This document shows positions 30,790-40,180 of a DNA stretch of 64,000 nt, one piece after another. This stretch comes from Trichomonas vaginalis G3 (Eukaryota; Parabasalia; Trichomonadida; Trichomonadidae), in contig NC_067206.1 of assembly GCF_026262505.1 (NCBI RefSeq), forward strand, positions 11,303,507 to 11,367,506. Direction: 5' to 3'. How positions within the stretch are numbered: the stretch's first letter is position 1; each line of letters starts with the position of its first letter. Both the position numbers and the translations under genes were made by a program. The notes under the pieces were generated by a model. It had not been told where the DNA came from. It saw nothing but the letters and a program-made list of their open reading frames with translations, and searched no databases.

Positions 30790-31593
30790 TTACTTACTAA
30801 TAAAATTTCTTTGTTATGACACTTTCTCCGGTTTATAGGACCTCTCTCATATTCTATCTTGTCATATATAAACTCATAGTCATGTATGTTCTCTAACCAT
30901 CTCATAACGGTTTCCAAACCACTTTTATCGGATGTAAAGTAAAAGCATGGACAGTTATGTATAACGTCTAAAGTTTCTAAAGAGTCTCTCAAAGTCCAGT
31001 CTACTTGGTATTGAAAATCCCATGTGTTATAGAACGGCGGGTCCACTATAAAGAAAACATTTTCCTTGTCTTTATATTTTTCATACAAATCTGTCCAATA
31101 ACATCTCACAAACTCTATACCCTCAATATATTTTTCTATGTCCTCTTTGAAAACATTTGTATAGTTAAGATATAAAACTTTTGACATAAGTGTTTCAATG
31201 TCATGAACTCTTATAGAACCACTATATAATAGTCTAGCAGATATACTATCCCAGTCTATATATTCTGCTTTTTCAAAACCTCTCTCACAATATTTTTGTT
31301 ATCTAATGGTATACGTTCCATCTTACCTATAGGTATCTTTTCTTTTAACTCTTTCAATATATTGTTTGTGTCTGGAATATGTTTGAGACGGTCCATATAG
31401 TTGTCGAAGTCATTGCATATAATCTTTGAGTCTGGGAATATTGTATGGCACAAATGGGATATATAGAAACTTCCACCGAACAAATCTACAAATGTTAGAC
31501 CATTCGGTAGTTTTTCTTAAGTTCTCTCAATATAATATCTTTACATTTACTCTTATTTCCAAAGAACGGTAACGGAGGTTTTGTAAAATTCAT
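30774..31593 (-). pseudogene. D12 adenine methyltransferase remnant (B)
   Basis: Homologous along its length to 522-1340 and 37729-38547, with the cofactor FGGS and catalytic DPPF stretches both present. The copy is broken. Confidence 0.85.
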
Positions 31594-31875
31594 TTATATA
31601 TAATAATAAAAATGTTTTTTCCTGAAAAGTGACAGAAAAGTGACAAAACATGAAAACATATATAATTTGTGAAAAGAAACATTATATAATGTTTTCGACC
31701 CAGAAGAAGGCTTCTTCCCAGAAGCAATGGAGGAAGAAGAAGAGTCCTCCGAATTCACACCAGAAGACTAACAATTTTCCGAATAAAAACTTCATTTATA
31801 CTAAACATCTTCGGGGCTAGAGGGCACGAAGTGCCTGGAAGCCCCACTACCTTTTTTTTTTTTTTTTTTTTTTTT
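31594..31875. repeat. Right terminal region and inverted repeat of Polinton B
   Basis: TCACTTTTC stretches (seen as GAAAAGTGA on this strand) lie near 31622-31645. From about 31680 to 31800 there is a piece of the terminal 328-residue gene, then the hairpin block and 24 T. 31729-31875 mirrors 9037-9186. Confidence 0.9.
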
Positions 31876-31981
31876 AAAACGAAATTGTTAAAAGAAAAAA
31901 ATGAAAATTGTTAAATAATATATTATTTTTTAGTCATAAGAATAAAAATATAGTAGTTATAAAAGGAATTAGACTTCATAT

Positions 31982-34235
31982 ATCAATTCTTTTTCTCTGT
32001 AGATGTGGAACGTTTGCTTTTCGATCTCTTTCGATGAACTTGAAAATATAAGTTATTATCGCTGAGAATCCTTTCCGAAATAGGAGCTTTACGTTTAGGA
32101 GGATTGTCGGATGAATTTTGTTTTTTATTGTTTGATTTTGTTGTTATGGAAGATTTTTTCTTATTTTTTTCAGAATTTTGCTTGCTATTAACTGAAACTT
32201 GTTTTGACGGCCCAACAATAACATTTGTAGTAGGAAGAATTCCCATAACGAGCGCATTTTCGATAATTGTTTTTTCAATATGATCAGAAGGTCCAGCTTA
32301 TGTTCTAGATTACTAGACATTTGATTTGTAGAAGGATGGTTTTGATTTTCTGGTTCTAAATCTGTAGAGTCTGCAATATTTGAATTTTCGGAGCGAATTG
32401 GAGCATCTGAACCTTGATTTGTATCGGCTTGCTCAAAATTAGTTTGAATTGGAGTGGATGAATTAAAATCTGGATGATTTAATGTTTCATTAAATAATGC
32501 CATAATTTTTTCTCTTTTTTCATTAATAAACTTAGTGATCATTGTATCTTTATCTGTTAGATCGATCGATTTGAGTATATCTGCATCATGAACTGGAATA
32601 TTTTCGAACAATGAACTCGATTCTATGGAACCATATGGAGAAATCTCGTTCTGAGCCAAAGAAAGATCACTTACGTTGTATTGTTTGATAGAAAAAATTG
32701 TTTTCTCAAGTTCTTTTTGAAAGCAGTCAAGAAATATAATTTTTGTAGCTATCAGTGATAACGGTTTTTATATGGCGCTCGATCTTCTGGTTATTTTTGA
32801 TGGCGTTATATTTATCTAATTGGATTTGAGATATCTTCTTAATAGCTTCATAAATGTTTGGATGTTTTAACGAAGAAAATTTGAATGCATACTCTCGAGG
32901 CAATCATTAGTGAATATTGCAGTTGCATTATTATATTGAGATATTAAATTATAGTGCGGCAACCAAACTTTGTTGAAATAATCAATATAATCTTTGATCG
33001 AATCAACTTTATTTTGATTAATTATATGCATTGTAAGTACAAATTCTTCATGAGACATGAATGGAGTAATAGAATATAGCTTAAATAAAGAATTTTGTAA
33101 AGTATTGAAATTTTTTGTATAAAGTGCTACAAGTTTCCTGTGTAAAGCTTGTTTGAAATGAAATAGGCATCCAATTATACGGACTTTAGGGAAAATTTGT
33201 TGAAGTGCCTCTATCATTCCCTTTTCAAAATCACAATGAATTTGAATTAGCTTTGAAAATTGAATACCCTTGACAGTAAAAAATATATTCAAATGCCTTC
33301 TTATAAGATTCAAATGTGCGGTTTTTCATGAATATAAATAAAAGTGGTAGATATTGATTTGTTGAAGGTTCACAAATCATAATTGTTAGCATCTGTCCTT
33401 TTTGAAAATGTTTTGGTGTAATTTTAAAAGTTCCATCGCAAAATAAATCTGTGGCTTCTTTTGCAAATTGAATTGCCTTCTCAAAACCAAAAAACATCGT
33501 CTCACAATTTGCTTGAAAATCATGGCCAATGAAAAACTGCTCGCCATTTATTAAACAAAAATTAGCAATTTCATCGTCTGTAATTTTTTCTCCAACAGAA
33601 AATTTTCTGGACTTATTATAAACTTCCCTGACCAATGAATCTTTAATTAATGGGTTTTCATCAGTACCAACAGCAAGTTCTGTCATAAATTTTTTAATCT
33701 GCTGAAAAGTGCCGTTGTCTTCAGAAAATTTTGCCATTGCCTTATTGTATATTTCTGTCAGAGTCATTGATTTATGAAGATCATTTTTTTCATTTTGTAA
33801 CTTTTTAAATTGTCTGCATTCGGGTATATGTTCCTTTTGTAAATCTTCGGAAACTGAACTGTTCTCAATTTTAACTAAATAACGTGCTTGACAAGAATGA
33901 TCGATGCAACGGTAGTAACGTTCAATATTATTTGAATTAATAATATTTGTATGATCATGCGAATAAAGCATATCTTTGCGAACAATTGTATCAGGATATT
34001 TTCCAGTAACTGCGGGAATATTTTTAACTGCAATATAACTAAAATATCTTCTGACAGCTTTAGATTCATTTTCGGCGTATTTAATATTAAAATATTGAAG
34101 AACTTGTTTGATTATATTCGTTTTTTCATCTCTCGATGTTGATTTTTGGTATTTATCAGATTGTTCCCTGATAAATATTTTATTTTCGTCTGTAAAGTTT
34201 GCTCTTTTTTGATTAAATATAGATGATTTTCCCAT
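31982..34235 (-). pseudogene. MULE-type DNA transposase, broken
   Basis: The N-terminal part (34235 to about 33280) has a zinc-finger-like YYRCIDHSCQARYLV...HIPEC, similar to FLYWCH fingers of Mutator-like elements, then the first catalytic block DLFCDGTFKITP. The next part (33313-32867) has HCDFEKGMIEALQQIFP...GCLFHFKQALHRK, the MULE signature, and a candidate glutamate in NDCLESMH. A Ser/Asn-rich, lysine-rich C-terminal region continues to 31982. Frameshifts separate the parts near 33285, 32870, 32700 and 32250, so it cannot make one protein. It would be about 750 residues. No terminal inverted repeats were found; Polinton B lies 106 bases beyond its end. Confidence 0.75.
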
Positions 34236-34556
34236 TAAAAAATGAAATGATGCAAAATTTACGAAAACCGTTCGAAAATTGAATCAAAAATGAAAAGTAA
34301 TACTTAAATGAGGAATTCTTTGAGATATTGGTCTTAGATTGAATGTAGCGTCATTCTTATATAGAATATATATTCATATCATCGGAAATATGATAAAAAG
34401 CATATAATAAATGTCAAAAAAGTGAACAAATAAGCAAAGATATTTTTTAAAAAACAATGAAAAGTAATACTTAAATGAGGAATTCTTTGAGATATTGGTC
34501 TTAGATTGAATGTAGCGTCACAAATTTCACAAATATAATTTACTATACAATTTTAT
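34236..34556 (+). repeat. 65-bp direct repeat pair upstream of two genes
   Basis: Copies at 34289-34353 and 34456-34520 are identical and end in GAATGTAGCGTCA. They lie between the transposase start and the unknown 368-residue gene. The 102 bases between copies are AT-rich with no coding signal. Confidence 0.9.
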
Positions 34557-34562
34557 TCATTT
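34557..34562 (+). promoter_or_regulatory. Trichomonad initiator of the 368-residue gene
   Basis: TCATTT fits the initiator consensus, with the start A at 34559 and an 11-base leader before ATG 34570. Confidence 0.7.
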
Positions 34563-34569
34563 TTTTAAA

Positions 34570-35676
34570 ATGGCTGACGACAGTCTGTATCAACTAACTC
34601 AACTAGTCAAGCATAATGATTATTCTTCGGATTCATTAAATCAACTTTATCAATGCATAAGTACAATGACAGAAAGATCAATTGGATGCTTGAATTGGGA
34701 TAAATTTTTCAAAAAAATCACAGTGACTGATGAAGTTCTTTTACATTTTTTAGCATCCGTTTTAAACATTGAAAAGATATCAGAATGTTTCAAGGATTCT
34801 ATTTTTTATCACAATATTAATCTTGAAAAATTCAGTAATTTAACTGAAACAGAACAACAAACAATTTTAAATTCCTACAAAGCGGATAAATTTACATATT
34901 ACATAATGTGCTCACAAATTGTAAAATCAAACTGGAACAATTTATCCCAAACTTTAGTTAATATTGCAAATCAATATTTGCCATTTTTAGATGAAGAAAA
35001 GCAAATATATATATTTACTGAAATAACTGGCAATTATCAAAATTTTGAAATTTCAGTTGCAAACTTGTTACTTTTTTATGAAAACAATGAAGAAAAATTA
35101 AGCAACTGTTTTAATTTAACATTGTTCCAGCAAATTTATTCCAAAAATGGAATCGAGCAAATGATATTTTTTGCTGCAAATACAATTTGTTGCAATAACA
35201 CTTCTATCAATTTTTACAATCTCCTTGAAATTGAAGAAATGAATCCATTTGATTTTTTTTATTTCTCAATTCAATATAAAGAGATATTAAATTGCGATGA
35301 TTTTCCAAAAGTTACAGAAGTAATCACAGGTTTAATCTCAGCTTCAAATATTAATGCTATTATGCGAATTTGCCAAAAAATTTTGGATAAAATTACATTT
35401 TATAAATGTAATTATTGCCATATTACCTCAATATGGAATTTTATCACAAATGCAGCAATAATTCTTCCTGATGAAGATTTATTAATCAAATTATTAAAAT
35501 TCATAGAAAAAACAGAAAAAGCAACAGATGAATTATTCGAACCGGAGAATGATTTGGGTTTCTATGAATATTTAAATTCGATTTTCTCAGATATTACATC
35601 TGCGAGAAATAAGCAATTTCTCTTGGAATTTCTAAATACCCATGAAGATGACTTCACTTATGATCAAACATTGTGA
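34570..35676 (+). CDS. Unknown host protein, 368 residues, helical
   Basis: I recognise no domain. The sequence is Asn/Ile/Phe/Leu-rich and predicted mostly helical with regularly spaced hydrophobic segments (for example VNIANQYLPFLDEEKQIYIF and LLIKLLKFIEKTEK), which could be an armadillo/HEAT-like solenoid. No signal peptide or membrane helix is seen. The initiator directly upstream supports both expression and start. Codon use is more AT-rich than that of Cpn10. Confidence 0.65.
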   Translation: MADDSLYQLTQLVKHNDYSSDSLNQLYQCISTMTERSIGCLNWDKFFKKITVTDEVLLHFLASVLNIEKISECFKDSIFYHNINLEKFSNLTETEQQTILNSYKADKFTYYIMCSQIVKSNWNNLSQTLVNIANQYLPFLDEEKQIYIFTEITGNYQNFEISVANLLLFYENNEEKLSNCFNLTLFQQIYSKNGIEQMIFFAANTICCNNTSINFYNLLEIEEMNPFDFFYFSIQYKEILNCDDFPKVTEVITGLISASNINAIMRICQKILDKITFYKCNYCHITSIWNFITNAAIILPDEDLLIKLLKFIEKTEKATDELFEPENDLGFYEYLNSIFSDITSARNKQFLLEFLNTHEDDFTYDQTL

Positions 35677-36725
35677 GGTCATTTTTGATCAACAAATTAA
35701 TTGAAATTCCGATCAAAAAAAATTCACAAATTGGATCAAAAAAATCGAATCTCAAGTTAAAAATAAAAAATTTCTACATTTTTATCAAATTTAGATTTTT
35801 TTTTCAAATCATGCGAATTGATTGAATAATTGCATATTTTATCCCATGCATCTAGAAGTATGTGTAATATTTTTGCTTTCATCAAGAAATTGTCGAATTT
35901 GATCTTAATTTTTTTTGAAAAATATACTTTTAGAAAAAGAAATAGTGATTGAATAGCTGCCCATGCTGTAAAAGGGTTATTTTTACAAGTAAAAAAATTG
36001 TTATTTTTCGAGCAAGTCGAGGCTTTTTTACCATCTTATTTTTGAAAAATTTACGAAAAATTATATCTGAAAAAACGCTTCATTTTGATATCTTACAATG
36101 ATAAAATACCAATGTTGCTGGGATATAATAGCTACACCTGGACATCTACTACATTAATGCGTATGACAGGTAAAGTTGATTTCAAAAGTATAGCCTGGAA
36201 AGATTACAATAAATCAACGATAATTCAAAAAAATTTCTTATAAGTTAACATAATAAAAATTTAATTTTTATATTGCTTGTATTATACTTAAGTATATAAT
36301 ATATTTAAATCTTAGAATGAAAATTCGGGACGCCCTAGCTATTCAATTTTCCCTTAGGACGCCCATAAACCTCTCAAAAATGTGATGTAAATATCACAAT
36401 TTTGAGAAATTTACACTAGGACGCCTTAGGACGCCAACCCCCTTTTTTACCCATAAATCGCATTGTATTTTGGAGCAAATTTAATTGACATATGAATAAA
36501 AATGCGCGTATATAAAAATACAAGAAATAAAAAGCAGATTTTATGATGTAATTCCATCAAATTAATTAATGAAACTATTCGACTCTAATGGACATGTATC
36601 TGGTTCAACCGTATGTAAAGATTTTCCTATAATATAATAAGGAGATTGAATTCTGGATTCTAGGCGCTCATTCCTATTCTAAAACAAGTCATAAAAATTG
36701 AATTAATTCAAAAAAAAATCAAAAA
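35677..36725. other. Intergenic AT-rich DNA with a strong hairpin
   Basis: No coding frame is supported. A 15-bp stem with one mismatch at 36372-36407 (TCTCAAAAATGTGAT, loop GTAAAT) is flanked by four GGACGCC copies between 36328 and 36435. The remainder shows nothing recognisable. Confidence 0.5.
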
Positions 36726-36818
36726 TGGGAACTCTAGGAATCGAACCTAGATCTTTTAATTATCACACAGAAATCTTTAAGTGATTTTAGATTTATTCTC
36801 CCATTGAACTAAGTCCCC
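36726..36818 (-). tRNA. tRNA-like Pol III unit, anticodon unclear (possible intron or pseudogene)
   Basis: Read on the minus strand, GGGGACT pairs with AGTTCCC as a 7-bp acceptor stem (one G-U). The D arm is GTTC...GAAT with a GGG loop, and the T arm is CTAGG/CCTAG with loop TTCGATT. A-box (TAGTTCAATGGG) and B-box (GGTTCGATTCC) are canonical and a T5 terminator follows. The middle is about 21 bases longer than a normal anticodon arm plus variable loop, and no standard 7-base anticodon loop can be placed. It may hold an intron, or be a tRNA-derived gene or pseudogene. Confidence 0.5.
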
Positions 36819-36942
36819 AACCTAAATTTGAAATAGGGTTTACATTCACAATTTCTAGCCTGCAGGGAGTAGCGCCTTTTGATGCTATCACACTTTGAGA
36901 ATCCAATTAAAGAGAAATTCGTTGTTTGAGGTAAATTGATGA

Positions 36943-36947
<5 letters not shown>

Positions 36948-36979
<32 letters not shown>

Positions 36980-37728
36980 GTGGGGCTTCCAGGCACTTCG
37001 TGCCTTCTAGCCCCGAAGATGTTTAGAATATGAGAGAGGTCCTATAAACCGGAGAAAGTGTCATATAAACATCTGTCATTTTACTCAGAATTTTATACAG
37101 AATTCGGCAAAAATATATTTTAGGGTAGAAGGGTATATCTAACCTCTTTTCTAACCTCATTTCTAACCTCTTGAATTTTCATGAATTTTCATGAAATTTA
37201 CACCAAAAATAATGTTTAGGTGAAGAGGTGAGATTTCACCTGTTTTTTCACCTAATTTTTCACCCTCTTGAATTTTCATGAAATTTACACCAAAAATATA
37301 TTTTAGGTGAAGAGGTGAGATTTCACCTGTTTTTTCACCTAATTTTTCACCCTCTTGAATTTTCATGAAATTTACACCAAAATATACTACTAGGGTCATT
37401 TACGAAGAAATCTCAACAAAGTCTTTACGAAGAAGTCTTAACAAAGTCTTTACGAAGAAGTCTTAACAAAGTCTTTACGAAGAAATTCATGAAAATTCAA
37501 GAGGTGAGAAATGAGGTGAAAAAAGAGGTGAAATCTCACCTCTTCACCTAAAATATATTTTTGGTCATTTACGAAGAAGTCTTAACAAAGTCTTTACGAA
37601 GAAGTCTTGACAAAGTCTTTACGAAGAAGTCTTAACAAAGTCTTTACGAAGAAGTCACAACAAAACATCTGTCAAAAGCCGCTTTTCTGTCACTTTTCAG
37701 GAAAAAACATTTTTATTATATATATAAA
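36948..37728. repeat. Left terminal region of Polinton C
   Basis: After the terminal hairpin (36976-37010) comes a stray piece of the methyltransferase 3' end (about 37027-37060), the ACATCTGTCA motif twice (37069 and 37665), three hairpin repeats of the GGTTAGA/GGTGAA kind (37110-37380, 37495-37560) and about eight 25-bp ACGAAGAAGTCTTAACAAAG units (37398-37655). TCACTT at 37690 resembles an initiator for the methyltransferase. Confidence 0.85.
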
Positions 37729-38547
37729 ATGAATTTTACAAAACCACCGTTACCCTTCTTTGGAAATAAGAGTAGATGTAAAGATATTCTATTGAGAGAA
37801 CTTAAGAAACTACCGAATGGTCTAACATTTGTAGATTTGTTCGGTGGAAGTTTCTATATATCTCATTTGTGCCATACTGTATTTCCTGACTCAAAGATTA
37901 TATGCAATGACTTCGACAACTATATGAACCGTCTCAAACATATACCAGACACAAACAAAATATTGAAAGAGTTAAAAGAAAAGATACCTATAGGTAAGAT
38001 GGAACGTATACCATTAGATAAGAAAAATACTGTCAGAGAGGTTTTGAAAAAAGCAGAGTATATTGACTGGGATAGTATATCTTCTAGACTATTGTATAGT
38101 GGTTCTATAAGAGTTCATGACATTGAAACACTTATGTCAAAAGTTTTATATCTTAACTATACAAAGGTTTTTAAAGAGAACATAGAAAAATATACTGAGG
38201 GTATAGAGTTTGTGAGATGTCATTGGACAGATTTGTATGAAAAATATAAAGACAAGGAAAATGTTTTCTTTATAGTGGACCCGCCGTTCTATAACACATG
38301 GGATTTTCAATACCAAGTAGACTGGACTTTGAGAGACTCTTTAGAAACTTTAGACGTTTTACATAACTGTCCATGCTTTTACTTTACATCCGATAAAAGT
38401 GGTTTGGAAAGTGTCATGAGATGGTTAGAGGACATACATGACTATGATTTTAGATACGATAAGATAGAATATGAGAGAGGTCCTATAAACTGGAGAAAGT
38501 GTCATAACAAAGAAATTTTACTAGTAAGTAAATGTGGTTTGAAATAG
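37729..38547 (+). CDS. D12-class DNA adenine N6-methyltransferase (copy in C)
   Basis: This 272-residue frame is open and shows the PFFGNKSR start, FVDLFGGS cofactor loop, CNDFDN and IVDPPF catalytic block. It is the first gene from the left end and overlaps the next gene by 16 bases. It should methylate adenine N6 in DNA. The retention of two open copies out of three in the window (this and 522-1340), while many other genes are broken, may reflect usefulness or chance. Confidence 0.88.
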   Translation: MNFTKPPLPFFGNKSRCKDILLRELKKLPNGLTFVDLFGGSFYISHLCHTVFPDSKIICNDFDNYMNRLKHIPDTNKILKELKEKIPIGKMERIPLDKKNTVREVLKKAEYIDWDSISSRLLYSGSIRVHDIETLMSKVLYLNYTKVFKENIEKYTEGIEFVRCHWTDLYEKYKDKENVFFIVDPPFYNTWDFQYQVDWTLRDSLETLDVLHNCPCFYFTSDKSGLESVMRWLEDIHDYDFRYDKIEYERGPINWRKCHNKEILLVSKCGLK

Positions 38548-38663
38548 GACTACTTGTTTTAGGTTTTTTCCATTGTGTCATTTACTTATTTGACGTGGCA
38601 GAAAGATATAGAGAATATGAAGATGAACCAATACCAGCAAATGTTCAGCATATGTACTCGTAA
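38532..38663 (+). CDS. Small membrane peptide, 43 residues (copy in C)
   Basis: The ATG lies inside the last codons of the methyltransferase. Hydrophobic helix of about 15 residues, then an acidic Tyr/Glu/Pro tail. Third conserved copy in the window. Confidence 0.6.
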   Translation: MWFEIGLLVLGFFHCVIYLFDVAERYREYEDEPIPANVQHMYS

Positions 38664-38686
38664 GAGATATTTTTATCTAATATTAA

Positions 38687-39049
38687 ATGGACGCACAGAA
38701 CTTAGCGAATGCACAGCAACCTGGACAACCAAACCCAGAGAATATTCCAAATGAAGTTAGAATACAAACTGCAATGGCAAACTATGGTCAAGTGCCAACA
38801 GATGTACAAATGCAAACTGCCATGTCAAATGACGCTGCGTTAGGTTTGCCACCATGGTATGCAAATATGAGATGGAAAGAGTTTTATACAAACCCCGAAG
38901 TGGGATATAAACAACTCTATGCAGATGACGCGAACACAGGAGTTGACCCAGAGTATGTTTTCTACCAGAGGAGAAATAGAATGTATGAGCTCCAGTTAAA
39001 GAATGCTATGGAACTCAGAAGGAAACGTAAGAGACTAGGTGGACATTAG
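38687..39049 (+). CDS. Polinton small protein, 120 residues (copy in C)
   Basis: Same protein as 20-382 and 30272-30634 with only one or two residue differences. Its leader holds TTTTTATCTAATATTAA directly before the ATG. Confidence 0.72.
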   Translation: MDAQNLANAQQPGQPNPENIPNEVRIQTAMANYGQVPTDVQMQTAMSNDAALGLPPWYANMRWKEFYTNPEVGYKQLYADDANTGVDPEYVFYQRRNRMYELQLKNAMELRRKRKRLGGH

Positions 39050-39067
39050 ATTTTTACATATAGTAAA

Positions 39068-39310
39068 ATGGGTTTCTTTGGAAGAATAGGAAACTTCTTT
39101 CGAAATGTTGGAAGAGGTATATGGAATGGAATAAAATCTGTCGGAAGAGGAATTTGGAACGGAGTCAAAAATATTGGCAAAAGAGTAGGTCAGTTCGTTG
39201 GTATTATACCTAAAGACCCTGAACCAGAAGAGCAAGCTCCTGTTATACAACAGCCTGAACCTGCACCACAGTCTAGTTGGCAACCAAATCCAACACCTCA
39301 ACCGTATTAA
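39068..39310 (+). CDS. MG-starting amphipathic peptide, 80 residues (copy in C)
   Basis: MGFFGRIGNFFRNVGRGIWN with repeated GRGIWNG units and a Pro/Gln tail. Matches 30011-30253. It begins 18 bases after the previous stop, with TTTTTACATATAG in between. Confidence 0.6.
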   Translation: MGFFGRIGNFFRNVGRGIWNGIKSVGRGIWNGVKNIGKRVGQFVGIIPKDPEPEEQAPVIQQPEPAPQSSWQPNPTPQPY

Positions 39311-39314
39311 AAAA

Positions 39315-40162
39315 TCATATTTTTACCGTTCGATAGTAGTTGTATATGAAACTAAGTTCTAAGTAAAACGCGTGGTATAATGGAATTATTCTCTTTCTTC
39401 CATCTGTAGTAAACCATACTTGAAAGTCTGAAATACTTCCACTTGGTGGTTCGTATAGCTTTGTAGGTTTTTCGTAAAAGTCATTTGCCAAGCATAAAAA
39501 AGAGTTTTGTGCACCAGAAAATGAAGCATGAACTATAATAGCGTCAGAGTCGAAAACATTTTCATATGTTCCATTAGGGTTTGAGACTTCATAATAGTCC
39601 GGGTGTACTGGATACCATGCAGGCTGATTTAACATCCTCAAAAATCTATGCCATGCCAAGTTGTTATATTTTGTAGAAATATAAACGTTTTCTCCAAGGT
39701 CTTCTATTTTATTGAATTTAACAGTTGCATTTTTCCTGTCATATAAAATATCGAGATGGTACTCTCCTTCGTCAATGTTGTACTGTTTTGCATATTCGAG
39801 ATAGATATCGTTTATTTTTTCTTGAAAAGCTTGAAGAGTTGTTTCTAAGTTTACAAGCAAATTCACTTGTAAAAGTTTTCCCTGTTCAAATTTCTCATAC
39901 GTACGTTTTTCTTTGTTATAGTATCGAACTTCAAAAGCGACCGTAAATGGGAAACCATGTATGGCTTCTGAAATGAATTTCATTCTACGAAAGCCAATAG
40001 CTTTTGTGACGGATGGGTCTCTTAACCATCTTAGTGGGTAGTCAAAACGATAGCCTTCATGCTTTACGGTCTCTGTCTCAAACTTTTGACCGACATTCGT
40101 AAAAAGTTCATCTAATGGTTTAGTTGTAGCAACTCTTGAATTTCTTTTTCTATTGAAAGCAT
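39315..40162 (-). pseudogene. Polinton 260-290 residue family protein, copy 1 (C), remnant
   Basis: Counterpart of 29159-30006, with HASFSGAQNSFLC and LELSFIYNYYR. It shares an 18-bp divergent promoter with the fiber gene. The copy is broken. Confidence 0.6.
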
Positions 40163-40180
40163 ATTTTATCTAGAATAAAA

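Larger units (their letters stand above)
9037..31875. mobile_element. Polinton/Maverick B, broken, about 22.8 kb
   Basis: A 27-A run and inverted repeat open the element at 9037, and the mirrored repeat with a 24-T run closes it at 31875. It encodes the Polinton hallmark set: integrase, packaging ATPase, part of a protein-primed polymerase B and capsid proteins. It also carries an SF3 helicase, a fiber and an adenine methyltransferase. Its ends match over about 120 bp beyond the homopolymer with one mismatch, so the insertion is young. It carries roughly twenty breaks outside its centre. The centre (19881-25868) is disordered and contains an assembly gap. TTTTTAAAA at both edges is compatible with a short target duplication but cannot be resolved against the A/T runs. 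Confidence 0.93.

Noticed and set aside
36726-36818. Assignment of a specific amino acid to the tRNA-like unit
   Set aside because: No anticodon placement gives a proper 5-bp stem and 7-base loop with U33.
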